The notes under the pieces: generated by a model
Database searches by the model: none
The model's input: the letters and a program-made list of their open reading frames with translations, nothing else
Told to the model about the DNA's origin: nothing
Origin: Lentilactobacillus farraginis DSM 18382 = JCM 14108
GTDB lineage: Bacteria; Bacillota; Bacilli; Lactobacillales; Lactobacillaceae
NCBI RefSeq assembly: GCF_000583655.1
Contig: NZ_BAKI01000002.1
Location: 1 to 64,000 of the forward strand
Reading direction: 5' to 3'
Length of the DNA: 64,000 nucleotides
Part shown: positions 40,226 to 48,399 of the stretch, piece by piece
How the letters are laid out: each line of letters starts with the position of its first letter
How positions within the stretch are numbered: position 1 is the stretch's first letter
Position numbers and translations under genes: made by a program

Positions 40226-41983
40226 ATGAAGAAAACTAAGATCGTAAGTACATTGGGACCAGCCAGTACCGATGTTGATACCATCGTTAAATTAATTGAA
40301 GCTGGGGCTAATGTTTTCCGATTTAACTTTTCACACGGTGACCATCCAGAACACTTGGATCGTTTAAACAAGGTTCACGAAGCTGAAAAGAAAACAGGCA
40401 AAACTGTTGGAATCATGCTTGATACTAAAGGTGCTGAAATTCGTACCACTGTTCAAAAAGATGGCAAAATCGCATACCACACCGGTGATGTTTTCCGTAT
40501 TTCAATGGATGACAGCCTTGAAGGTGTTAAGGATAAAATTGCCGTAACATACAAGGGTCTTTATGATGATGTTCATGAAGGTGGCCATGTTCTTTTTGAT
40601 GATGGTTTATTGGACACTGTTGTTACCAAAAAAGATGATGCTGCCAAAGAACTGATTGTAACAGTTCAAAATGACGGTGTCCTTGGTTCACGTAAAGGTG
40701 TCAACGCACCTGGCGTTTCCATTAACCTTCCCGGAATTACCGAAAAAGATTCAGATGATATTCGTTTTGGTTTGGATCATGATATTGATTTCATCTCAGC
40801 TTCATTTGTTCGTAAGCCGCAAGATGTTTTGGATATTCGGGCACTTTTGGAAGAAAAACACATGGAACACGTTCAAATCTTCCCTAAGATTGAATCACAA
40901 GAAGGTATCAACAACTTTGATGACATTATCAAAGTTTCGGATGGTTTAATGGTTGCTCGTGGTGACATGGGTGTTGAAATTCCAGCCGAAAATGTACCTT
41001 TGGTTCAAAAAACTTTGATCAAAAAGTGCAACCAACTGGGTAAACCGGTTATTACAGCAACTCAAATGCTTGATTCAATGCAGGAAAACCCACGGCCAAC
41101 TCGTGCCGAAGCCTCAGATGTTGCCAACGCTGTCTTTGATGGTACTGATGCAACGATGCTTTCAGGTGAAAGTGCCAACGGTGATTATCCGGTTCAATCA
41201 GTTCAAACAATGGCTCGAATTGATGTTAAGGCTGAAAACGCCTTTAATGAATTTGGAACACCACGGCCAACTTTTGATGCCAGCGATGTAACTGAATCAA
41301 TTGGTGATTCAGTTGCCCGGGTTGCTAAAGAATTAGGTATTCACACCATTGTTGCTGCAACGCGATCAGGTTACACTGCTCGGATGATTTCCAAGTATCA
41401 TCCGGATGCTGACATTTTAGCATTAACTTTTGATGAACGGACACGTCGTGGCTTGATGGTTAACTGGGGCGTTCACCCAATCTTGGTTGACGAAGTTAAA
41501 AGTAGTGACGAAATCTTTGAATTGGCTGCTAAGAAAGCATTGGAAAGCGGCTTGGCTAAGGAAGGCGATCTGATTATCGTGACCGCCGGTGTTCCGGTTG
41601 GCGAAAGTGGTACAACCAACTTGATGCGGATTCAATTGATTGGTTCAAAGCTGGTTCAAGGCCAAGGTGTTGGTGACAAGACCGTTATTGGTAAAGCAGT
41701 TGTTGCTAAAGACGCAGCCGATGCCAAAAACAAGGTAACCGAAGGCAGCATTTTGATTGCAAAATCAACTGACAAGGATTATCTGCCGGCAATCGAAAAA
41801 GCCAGCGCTGTGGTTGTTGAAAGTGGTGGTTTGACATCTCACGCTGCCGTAGTTGGGATTTCAATGGGAATTCCAGTTATTGTTGGCGCAACTGGTGCAA
41901 CTTCCAAGATCTCTGATGGTGAATTGATTACAATTGATTCACATCGTGGGGTTATCTATCACGGAGCTTCCAGCTCACTTTAA
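40226..41983 (+). CDS. pyk: Pyruvate kinase with C-terminal PEP-utilising-like domain
   Basis: Converts PEP and ADP to pyruvate and ATP, the final ATP step of sugar breakdown. The core has FRFNFSHGD, IEAGANVFRF, MVARGDMGVEIPAENVPLVQK (catalytic region) and the allosteric C-domain. Residues about 475-585 form the extra domain typical of bacilli and lactobacilli (VVVESGGLTSHAAVVGISMGIPVIVG), resembling the PEP-utilising swivel domain. At 585 residues it is intact. ATG 40226 after GGAGAG. Codon use is strongly biased, as in highly expressed genes. A terminator follows. Confidence 0.97.
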   Translation: MKKTKIVSTLGPASTDVDTIVKLIEAGANVFRFNFSHGDHPEHLDRLNKVHEAEKKTGKTVGIMLDTKGAEIRTTVQKDGKIAYHTGDVFRISMDDSLEGVKDKIAVTYKGLYDDVHEGGHVLFDDGLLDTVVTKKDDAAKELIVTVQNDGVLGSRKGVNAPGVSINLPGITEKDSDDIRFGLDHDIDFISASFVRKPQDVLDIRALLEEKHMEHVQIFPKIESQEGINNFDDIIKVSDGLMVARGDMGVEIPAENVPLVQKTLIKKCNQLGKPVITATQMLDSMQENPRPTRAEASDVANAVFDGTDATMLSGESANGDYPVQSVQTMARIDVKAENAFNEFGTPRPTFDASDVTESIGDSVARVAKELGIHTIVAATRSGYTARMISKYHPDADILALTFDERTRRGLMVNWGVHPILVDEVKSSDEIFELAAKKALESGLAKEGDLIIVTAGVPVGESGTTNLMRIQLIGSKLVQGQGVGDKTVIGKAVVAKDAADAKNKVTEGSILIAKSTDKDYLPAIEKASAVVVESGGLTSHAAVVGISMGIPVIVGATGATSKISDGELITIDSHRGVIYHGASSSL

Positions 41984-42016
41984 ACAGATATTTAAAATTT
42001 ATAATGAATAAATGAC

Positions 42017-42053
42017 AAAAGAGGTCAGGCAGATACTTGCTTGGCCTCTTTTA
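42017..42053 (+). terminator. Rho-independent terminator of pyk
   Basis: AAAAGAGGTCAGGCA pairs with TGCTTGGCCTCTTTT, giving a strong stem with a T run. Confidence 0.88.
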
Positions 42054-42177
42054 TCATAATCGTTAAAATCAAGTCACTGAGTTTTGGCATTCCCGTTTAT
42101 TAACCGTTTCCCGATGGTCGAATTTTATTTGGAAAACGTGTAGAATAAGGAAAGAAGCTTTAAGAACGGAGACTAAC

Positions 42178-43050
42178 ATGGATAAAAATTTAATGGCTCA
42201 AGTATTAACAGGGACCTTAATCGATGAAAACGATCACGACTACTTTGTACAAATCGAAGGTGAGACGTTTCAACTTGATAAGGCCGAAATTAAGAAACCT
42301 TTTAAGATGGGTGCCAGTTTTACCGGCTTTACCTATGAAAATGAACAGCATAAGATGCAAATTACTCGGCAAATTCCAAAGATTAGAAGAGATCACTATG
42401 ATTTTGGAACGGTCGTCAAGGGAAAGTTCGGCTTGGGCGTCTTTGTTGACATCGGCCTGCCAAATAAGGATATTGTTGTTTCAGTAGATGATTTACCGAC
42501 CGTTAGTCAGCTTTGGCCTCGGGAAGGTGATCAATTGTTAATCTCACTAACCGTTGATAACAAAGCTCGAATTTGGGGGCATTTAGCCGATGAAGAAATT
42601 TTTGAAGCCATCGCTCGACCGGTTAACGGCCGGCTGCAAAATAAAGATATTAAAGCCCGGGCATACCGGTTGAAGATGGCCGGCACCCGTTTATTGACTG
42701 CAGATTATCACTTGGCTTTTTTGCACCCAAGTGAGCGGCTGACAGAACCAAGATTGGGTGAAGAAGTTGAAGCCCGAGTTATTGGTATGCTGCGGGACGG
42801 CTCGATTAATCTTTCAACTCGACCGAGAGCTTATCAGGAAATCGGTGAGGACGCAGAAATGATTCTGGCCGCCCTTGAGCATACAGCGTCTAAAAAACTT
42901 GATTTTAGTGATAAGAGTGCGCCGGCAGATATTAAGGACTATTTTGGTATCAGTAAGGGTGCTTTTAAACGGGCATTGGGCCACTTGTTAAAAGAAAACC
43001 TGATTACCCAGGAAAACAATCAGATTATATTAAAGAAACGGGAAGATTAA
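42178..43050 (+). CDS. cvfB: S1-domain RNA-binding protein, CvfB family
   Basis: A 290-residue protein with three S1-type domains and a C-terminal winged helix. VVKGKFGLGVFVDIGLPNKDIVV and VEARVIGMLRDGSINLSTRPRAY are S1 motifs, and KDYFGISKGAFKRALGHLLKENLI is the winged-helix end. CvfB is known in staphylococci as a virulence regulator that binds RNA. The role in lactobacilli is not defined. It starts a run of closely packed genes: xerD begins two bases after it. Confidence 0.93.
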   Translation: MDKNLMAQVLTGTLIDENDHDYFVQIEGETFQLDKAEIKKPFKMGASFTGFTYENEQHKMQITRQIPKIRRDHYDFGTVVKGKFGLGVFVDIGLPNKDIVVSVDDLPTVSQLWPREGDQLLISLTVDNKARIWGHLADEEIFEAIARPVNGRLQNKDIKARAYRLKMAGTRLLTADYHLAFLHPSERLTEPRLGEEVEARVIGMLRDGSINLSTRPRAYQEIGEDAEMILAALEHTASKKLDFSDKSAPADIKDYFGISKGAFKRALGHLLKENLITQENNQIILKKRED

Positions 43051-43052
43051 TA

Positions 43053-43943
43053 ATGAAAAATCAACTCGCCGACTATTTACATTTTCTCCGGGTTGAACGG
43101 GGACTGTCCGAGAATACGATCAAAAGCTATCGCCAAGATTTAACCGAAGCCATTCAATTTTTCCAAAAGACAACCCAATCATTTTCACAAGTTGATCAAT
43201 TTCTGATTTTAAATTATTTGGAACAGATGCAAAGGGAGAAAAAATCCCGCCGGACAGTGATCCGAACCGTTTCCAGCTTGCGGAATTTTTTTCGGTATCT
43301 GGCTCAATTCAATGTCATTACCAGCGATCCAATGCTTAAGGTCGATTCTCCCAAACAAGCGAAAACGTTACCGGACGTTTTAACCGTACCGGAAGTGACA
43401 AAATTATTAGCCATGCCCAATGTTTCAAAAGCGTTGGGCGTTCGTGACCGGGCCATTTTGGAAACCCTTTATGCTACGGGATTGAGAGTGAGCGAATTGG
43501 TCAACCTGCGTTTAACGGATTTACATTTACCAATGAAACTAATTCAAACAATTGGTAAGGGGGATCGGGAACGCATTATTCCAATCGGCGATGTGGCAAT
43601 CGATTGGCTGACACGGTATTTAAAAACGACCCGGATTGAATTATTGAAAAAACGCACCAACACGGACGTTGTTTTTTTAAATGCGCATGGTCGACAGTTG
43701 ACCAGGCAGGCGATTTGGCAGATGATAAAGAAATACGTCGGTCTGGCAGGTATCAAGCGTCACGTAACCCCCCATACACTCCGACACTCCTTTGCAACGC
43801 ATTTGCTGGAAAATGGCGCGGATTTGCGGATTGTTCAAGAATTACTTGGTCACGCTGATATTTCGACAACTCAAATTTACACCCATATTTCCCACAAGCA
43901 TTTAACCGAAGTTTATCAAAAATTCCATCCGCGAGCCCAATAG
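43053..43943 (+). CDS. xerD: Tyrosine recombinase XerD
   Basis: Resolves chromosome dimers at dif with XerC or a partner. The N-terminal SAM-like core-binding domain opens YLHFLRVERGLSENTIKSYRQDL. The catalytic domain has Arg in ATGLRVSELVNL, the HTLRHSFATHLL box, HADISTTQIYTHI with the nucleophilic Tyr, and ends at 296 residues, the normal size. All catalytic residues are visible. The neighbours ScpA and ScpB act in chromosome segregation, so the group is coherent. Confidence 0.96.
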   Translation: MKNQLADYLHFLRVERGLSENTIKSYRQDLTEAIQFFQKTTQSFSQVDQFLILNYLEQMQREKKSRRTVIRTVSSLRNFFRYLAQFNVITSDPMLKVDSPKQAKTLPDVLTVPEVTKLLAMPNVSKALGVRDRAILETLYATGLRVSELVNLRLTDLHLPMKLIQTIGKGDRERIIPIGDVAIDWLTRYLKTTRIELLKKRTNTDVVFLNAHGRQLTRQAIWQMIKKYVGLAGIKRHVTPHTLRHSFATHLLENGADLRIVQELLGHADISTTQIYTHISHKHLTEVYQKFHPRAQ

Positions 43944-43956
43944 CGAGGTGATTGAA

Positions 43957-44328
43957 ATGCTCTATCAATACCGAAAAGATTATCAAAAAATAACCATGGG
44001 CCTGTTTTCGTTGGTTTCAGACCTTCAAAACATAGATTTGGTTTCCCAAGAAATGGCGTGGTATGCCGATAAAAGCAATCGGATGATTTATTTGTGGAAA
44101 GATGGTCATCATAATTGGTCTGGCCTAATTGGCATTGAGGTGCAAAACGCACAGCTATTGATTCACCGATTGATTCTGGCGCCACCCAGCCGTAATCAGG
44201 AAAATTATAATCAGTTATTGGATGAATTGCAGTCACTGTATCCAAAGGCCAAAATTATCGGTGGCTTTGAAACCAAGAAAATTTGTACCAGATGGGAGCA
44301 GACAAAAGTACATGGGAACGAAAGCTGA
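43957..44328 (+). CDS. ribT: RibT-like acetyltransferase-fold protein
   Basis: About 123 residues, resembling RibT of Bacillus: MLYQYRKDYQKITMGLFSLV and LFLWKD-like IYLWKDGHHNWSGLIGIEV match that family, which has a GNAT-type fold. In Bacillus subtilis ribT ends the riboflavin operon. Here the biosynthetic genes are absent and only ribT remains between xerD and scpA, close to the FMN-controlled ribU. Start ATG 43957, six bases after GAGGTGA. Its end overlaps scpA. Its activity is unknown. Confidence 0.82.
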   Translation: MLYQYRKDYQKITMGLFSLVSDLQNIDLVSQEMAWYADKSNRMIYLWKDGHHNWSGLIGIEVQNAQLLIHRLILAPPSRNQENYNQLLDELQSLYPKAKIIGGFETKKICTRWEQTKVHGNES

Positions 44329-45061
44329 CCGGCAGCCTCAGCTGCACTTAAATGATTTTGACGGACCTTTGGAAGTATTACTTCACCTGATCCAGGAATC
44401 TAAAATGGATATTTATGATATTCCAATTGCCAAGATTACCCAGCAGTATATGGATTATATTTATGATGCCCAACAGCTTAATCTGGATATTATTGGCGAT
44501 TATTTTGTGATGGCTGCCAAATTAATGCTGATTAAATCTAAGCTGCTCTTACCCACGGAAACGGTTGAAGCGGTTGATGAAACCGAAGACCCGCGTGAAG
44601 ATCTGGTTAATCAATTGTTGAACTATAAACGATACAAATTGATTGCCGGCAAACTAAAGGCTTGTGAGACTCGGCGGCGATTAAGTTTTACCCGCTCAGA
44701 ATTAACTGTTGCGCCTTCAAAAGAGGAACTGATCACACCGTCACCGTTTGATAAAGGTGATATCATGGCCAGTTATGTGGATGCACTTAAGCATTTTCAC
44801 TATAACCAACCATTGTCAACGACCGTTCATGAGTGGCAATTTACGATTGAAAGTCAAACAAAATTAGTCCGCCGGCTGTTGGATCATCATCAAGCCAGAA
44901 TCTCTTTTGATAAAGTGATTCAAGATCCGGGCAAACCTGAAGAAATCGTCACGGATTTTTTAGCAATCTTGGAAATGGCAAAATATGATGAAGTTCGATT
45001 AGAACAAAAAAACCAGCAGGCAGCAATTGAAATTTGGAAGGGGCCTGCATATGGGAATTAG
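44312..45061 (+). CDS. scpA: Segregation and condensation protein A
   Basis: The kleisin subunit of the SMC-ScpAB condensin. The N-terminal LHLNDFDGPLEVLLHLIQESKMDIYDIPIA and the MAAKLMLIKSKLLLP helix bind SMC. The C-terminal winged helix ends TDFLAILEMAKYDEVRLEQ. At 249 residues it has normal length. ATG 44312 starts inside ribT, and the end overlaps scpB by 11 bases. It holds the SMC arms closed together with ScpB. Confidence 0.95.
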   Translation: MGTKADRQPQLHLNDFDGPLEVLLHLIQESKMDIYDIPIAKITQQYMDYIYDAQQLNLDIIGDYFVMAAKLMLIKSKLLLPTETVEAVDETEDPREDLVNQLLNYKRYKLIAGKLKACETRRRLSFTRSELTVAPSKEELITPSPFDKGDIMASYVDALKHFHYNQPLSTTVHEWQFTIESQTKLVRRLLDHHQARISFDKVIQDPGKPEEIVTDFLAILEMAKYDEVRLEQKNQQAAIEIWKGPAYGN

Positions 45062-45653
45062 TAATTTGGCAAAAATTGAAGCACTGCTGTACGCGGCCGG
45101 GGATGAAGGTATCAGTCTGGGTCAAATTGCGCAAAGAACCAGGTTGGAACTGTCGGCTTGCCGGCAGCTGGTCGAAAAGCTCACCCAAATGCTTAGTCAA
45201 AACCCGGATTCGGGATTAAAAGTTTTAGTCAGTCAAAACGTTTATCGCCTAGGGACCAAAGAAGCCTTGTCGGAACTGGTTCAGGATTATGTTAATGACG
45301 CCAAGCCAAGAGTGCTTTCACAAGCTGCGCTGGAAACAATTGCGATTGTGATGTATAATCAGCCGATTACCCGAATTGAAGTCGACGAGATTCGGGGCGT
45401 TAACAGTTCTGCCATTCTTCATCGACTTTTAAATCAAGGCTTGTTGAAGGTGACGGGTGTTAAGCAGGAGGTTGGAAATCCTAAGCAATATGGTGTTACC
45501 AACTTTTGCTTGGATTATTTTGGTTTACAATCGCTAACCGATCTACCGCCGCTTCCCAAAAATGAAACGTTAGATGATAATACCAGCGATTCACTATTAA
45601 CGCGATTCAACGAACAAATTGATCAGAGAAAACAGGAGACTAGAAATGAGTGA
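45051..45653 (+). CDS. scpB: Segregation and condensation protein B
   Basis: The second non-SMC subunit of condensin, with two winged-helix domains: KIEALLYAAGDEGISLGQIA and QAALETIAIVMYNQPITRIEVDEIRGVNS. At 200 residues it is the usual length. I chose ATG 45051 after AAGGGG, instead of a longer form that starts inside scpA. It overlaps rluB by eight bases, so the four genes from ribT on are one coupled unit. Confidence 0.95.
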   Translation: MGISNLAKIEALLYAAGDEGISLGQIAQRTRLELSACRQLVEKLTQMLSQNPDSGLKVLVSQNVYRLGTKEALSELVQDYVNDAKPRVLSQAALETIAIVMYNQPITRIEVDEIRGVNSSAILHRLLNQGLLKVTGVKQEVGNPKQYGVTNFCLDYFGLQSLTDLPPLPKNETLDDNTSDSLLTRFNEQIDQRKQETRNE

Positions 45654-46371
45654 ACGGTTACAAAAAGTAATGGCCCATGCCGGCGTCGCATCCAGACGAA
45701 AAGCTGAAAAGCTGATTGCCGAAGGGCATGTTAAAGTAAACGGCAAAGTTGTTAAGGAATTAGGAACAAAGGTATCCGACAGCGATGAGGTCAAGGTAGA
45801 TGAAGTTCCGATTTCAAAAGAGGTACCGGTGTACTATCTATTATATAAGCCACGGGGTGTTATTACGGCGGTTACGGATGATAAACATCGAAAGACCGTT
45901 ATTGATCTGCTGGCTGGTGTTACGGAACGGATTTATCCCGTTGGCCGATTGGATTATGATACGTCAGGTTTATTGTTATTGACGAATGACGGTGATTTGG
46001 ATAATCATCTGACGCACCCCAAATATGAGGTTGATAAAACATACGTGGCCAAGGTTAAGGGTAATATTACCAACGATGATATGAAAAAGCTGCGTACCGG
46101 CATCGTGATTGACGGGCGAAAAACAGCCAGTGCCAAAGCTACTGTTATTCGTGGCAATCACAGCAGTACCATTGTTTCATTAACTATCCACGAGGGCCGG
46201 AATCATCAAGTTAAGAAAATGTTTTCAGCTCTTGGCCATCCGGTTGAAAAGTTAAGTCGGCAAAGTTATGGCTTCTTAAATTTGGACGGCTTGCAGCCGG
46301 GTGATTACCGTAGATTGAAGCCTCATGAAATTGAAGAGCTGAAAAAAATGGTGCAAAACGAAAATCGTTGA
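45646..46371 (+). CDS. rluB: 23S rRNA pseudouridine synthase RluB
   Basis: Makes pseudouridine 2605 in 23S rRNA. The N-terminal S4 RNA-binding domain reads RLQKVMAHAGVASRRKAEKLI. The catalytic Asp sits in YPVGRLDYDTSGLLLLTNDG. HEGRNHQVKKMF is the third signature. At 241 residues it is intact. ATG 45646 after CAGGAG. Its stop codon lies inside the -35 box of the ribU promoter. Confidence 0.95.
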   Translation: MSERLQKVMAHAGVASRRKAEKLIAEGHVKVNGKVVKELGTKVSDSDEVKVDEVPISKEVPVYYLLYKPRGVITAVTDDKHRKTVIDLLAGVTERIYPVGRLDYDTSGLLLLTNDGDLDNHLTHPKYEVDKTYVAKVKGNITNDDMKKLRTGIVIDGRKTASAKATVIRGNHSSTIVSLTIHEGRNHQVKKMFSALGHPVEKLSRQSYGFLNLDGLQPGDYRRLKPHEIEELKKMVQNENR

Positions 46372-46395
46372 CATTTCGGGCAAATTTGTTATATT
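46368..46395 (+). promoter_or_regulatory. Promoter of the FMN riboswitch and ribU
   Basis: TTGACA, 16 bases, TATATT. The -35 overlaps the rluB stop codon. Confidence 0.8.
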
Positions 46396-46420
46396 TAAGG
46401 TAATAAAAATAACTTGGTTT

Positions 46421-46536
46421 ATCTTCAGGGCAGGGTGTAATTCCCGACCGGCGGTGATAGTCCGCGACACGTGATTTTTTCACGCTGAGCTGGTGAAATT
46501 CCAGTGCCGACAGTAAAGTCTGGTATGTAGAAGATT
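46421..46536 (+). promoter_or_regulatory. FMN riboswitch (RFN element)
   Basis: Binds FMN and shuts off ribU. ATCTTC at the start and GAAGAT at the end close P1. The core sequences AGGGCAGGGTG, CCCGACCGGCGGTGATAGTC, GAGCTGGTGAAATTCCAG and TGCCGACAGTAAAGTC match the RFN consensus. A terminator follows at 46553-46587. Confidence 0.96.
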
Positions 46537-46552
46537 AAATTTTACTACACGT

Positions 46553-46587
46553 AAAGGTCCTGACAGTTTTTTGTCAGGATCTTTTTT
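46553..46587 (+). terminator. FMN-controlled terminator before ribU
   Basis: AAAGGTCCTGACA-GTTTTT-TGTCAGGATCTTTTTT. It should form when FMN is bound. Confidence 0.88.
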
Positions 46588-46621
46588 GAAGATTAACCAT
46601 TGGAAAAGGGAGTTCTTTTCA

Positions 46622-47206
46622 ATGGAACATAGTGGTCGTAATCAGTTGTTAACAGCCAGATTGGTGGAAATGTCGGTGTTGGCCGGCTGCTCCTATGTCT
46701 TAATGTTTTTTTCGTTACCGATTATTCCGATCGCGCCGTATATGAAGATTGATTTATCGGATATGCCGATATTAATTGGAACGGTTCTTTTCGGAGCAAC
46801 CAGTGGTATTACCATTGCCGGGCTTAAATCAATTTTATATTGGGTCACCACGTCAGGCGCGTCCATTCCTGGGCTGATCGGGGTTGGGTCGTCTTTTCTC
46901 GCGTCGGTAACGTTGATTTTGGCCTTTTATTGGGGCAATCAATGGTTCTCTTCAGCAAAGACGGCTGTTAGAACCGTTTTAATTATTGCGCTCATGACAA
47001 TCAGCCTGACGATTATCATGTCCTTCTCCAATTGGGTAGCGGTTATTCCTTTGTATATGAATATCCTTGGGATGAAGATTAATATGCCGCTGTCATCATT
47101 AATTTTGTATGCAGTGGTGCCGTTTAACCTGATTAAAGGAATCGTTGTCGGCGGCTTGTTCTTCCTGATTAAGGGAAGTGTTTTACCGAGATTAAGACTT
47201 AAATAA
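46622..47206 (+). CDS. ribU: Riboflavin transporter RibU (ECF substrate subunit)
   Basis: An ECF-type S component that binds riboflavin outside and works with the shared EcfAA'T module. It has about six hydrophobic segments. VEMSVLAGCSYVLMFFSLPIIP and MKIDLSDMPILIGTVLFG are family motifs, and MNILGMKINMP lies in the ligand-binding region. Start ATG 46622 after GGGAG gives 194 residues. An upstream in-frame start falls inside the terminator hairpin and is wrong. The FMN riboswitch confirms the substrate. Confidence 0.96.
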   Translation: MEHSGRNQLLTARLVEMSVLAGCSYVLMFFSLPIIPIAPYMKIDLSDMPILIGTVLFGATSGITIAGLKSILYWVTTSGASIPGLIGVGSSFLASVTLILAFYWGNQWFSSAKTAVRTVLIIALMTISLTIIMSFSNWVAVIPLYMNILGMKINMPLSSLILYAVVPFNLIKGIVVGGLFFLIKGSVLPRLRLK

Positions 47207-47285
47207 TAAAATCACTTGTTTGTAACGTATATAAATAATGCAGCTTATTGTAAAATGAAAATAGCTGTATTCTCAAAAGTCTCCG

Positions 47286-47308
47286 GTTGGGAATTCCCAA
47301 CGTTTTTT
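47286..47308 (+). terminator. Perfect palindromic terminator after ribU
   Basis: GTTGGGAATTCCCAAC is an uninterrupted 16-base palindrome followed by GTTTTTT. It ends ribU transcripts just before the HTH gene. The tight loop would be small, so the stem may breathe at AATT. Confidence 0.75.
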
Positions 47309-47331
47309 GTTGACTTGGATAGGTGGTTAAG

Positions 47332-48390
47332 ATGGACTTAGCACAAATACTGCTTCTTTTTGGCACATCAACCCAGTGGCGGCGCGCTAAAGCACTTAAG
47401 AATATTTTGACTGGCCGCCGAACGGTTTCAAATTTATATTTGGCACTTCAATATGGCTTATTGCCGTACTTTGGCGCGCTGCACGGGCTTTTAACGGGCG
47501 AAGTTCCCCAGGCCGTTGGCGACTTAAACCAAGCTGGATTGATCGAAACGGATTCCGAATGGCAGATCCGGCTAACTAAAAGTGGTGACCAAAAACGAAA
47601 TGCACTGCTGCGCTCGTTGCCCAGCCTAAGTTGGCTGGCCGAGGCAGCCGACGCTGACGTTTGCCGGTTTGAAAAGCGGTTTAACTTTGCAGTCCAGGTT
47701 GTCTCCGAGTATAGCTACGCTAATAACCGCTACTATCCGCAAAATATTGGGGTCTTTGACAGCCAGCTTATTAAAAAATGGTTTATTCAAAACAAACACC
47801 GTCATCTGCCAAATGATTTAAAAGCATTATTAACCCGCTTTTTAACGGCAGTTAATCAGGAAACGTTTGCCGAGATCTTCGCTCAGGGACTTTCCGGTCA
47901 TCAGGTTTCGGGACAAACCGACACGCAGATAGCTGAAAAATATGACCTATCAGAAACAATTGTGTCATTGATCCGATTGATGCTGTACGCGCATCTGCTA
48001 CATGAATTGACAGTGACGGCAGAAACTGAAGTGCAGCCGCTGATTCAAGGCCTCTCAAAGCCGGCTATTGCAACCAGTGCCCAAAAGACGTTTTCTTTGT
48101 TTTGCCGGTTTCCAGAACTAACGCTTCATGAAATTGCTCAAAAAAGGCAGTTGAAGCTGACAACGGTTTATGAGCATTTACTGGAAGCGGCTATTGTGCT
48201 GCCGGTTGATGAAGTGCCGTTTCACCGGCTGCTGGAGCCTTCAAGGGCGCGCCAATTAACTGAGGCTGCTTTTGAAAAACGTGGCGAATGGTCTTTTCAG
48301 ACGGCCAATCAGAAAATTCCGGACTTAACATTTTTTGAATACCGGTTGTTTCAAATTAAGCAGTTGAAGGTGGCAACGCCAATTGACTAA
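47332..48390 (+). CDS. Helix-turn-helix protein upstream of recQ (YpbB-like)
   Basis: A 352-residue soluble protein of the YpbB type, which in Bacillus precedes the RecQ-like recS gene, as here. The C-terminal region contains FPELTLHEIAQKRQLKLTTVYEHLLEA, a helix-turn-helix of the kind found next to or fused with RecQ helicases. The rest is helical with no enzyme motif. ATG 47332 lies five bases after AGGTGG. recQ starts nine bases downstream, so the two are co-transcribed and probably act together. The exact role is unknown. Confidence 0.85.
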   Translation: MDLAQILLLFGTSTQWRRAKALKNILTGRRTVSNLYLALQYGLLPYFGALHGLLTGEVPQAVGDLNQAGLIETDSEWQIRLTKSGDQKRNALLRSLPSLSWLAEAADADVCRFEKRFNFAVQVVSEYSYANNRYYPQNIGVFDSQLIKKWFIQNKHRHLPNDLKALLTRFLTAVNQETFAEIFAQGLSGHQVSGQTDTQIAEKYDLSETIVSLIRLMLYAHLLHELTVTAETEVQPLIQGLSKPAIATSAQKTFSLFCRFPELTLHEIAQKRQLKLTTVYEHLLEAAIVLPVDEVPFHRLLEPSRARQLTEAAFEKRGEWSFQTANQKIPDLTFFEYRLFQIKQLKVATPID

Positions 48391-48399
48391 GGTGATAAA

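Noticed and set aside
44281-44335. Longer scpA starting inside ribT
   Set aside because: The longer form has no ribosome binding site, and homologues start at MGTKADRQPQL-like sequence just before LHLNDFDGP.
46571-46621. Longer N-terminus for ribU
   Set aside because: It would start in the riboswitch terminator, and ATG 46622 has a proper ribosome binding site.
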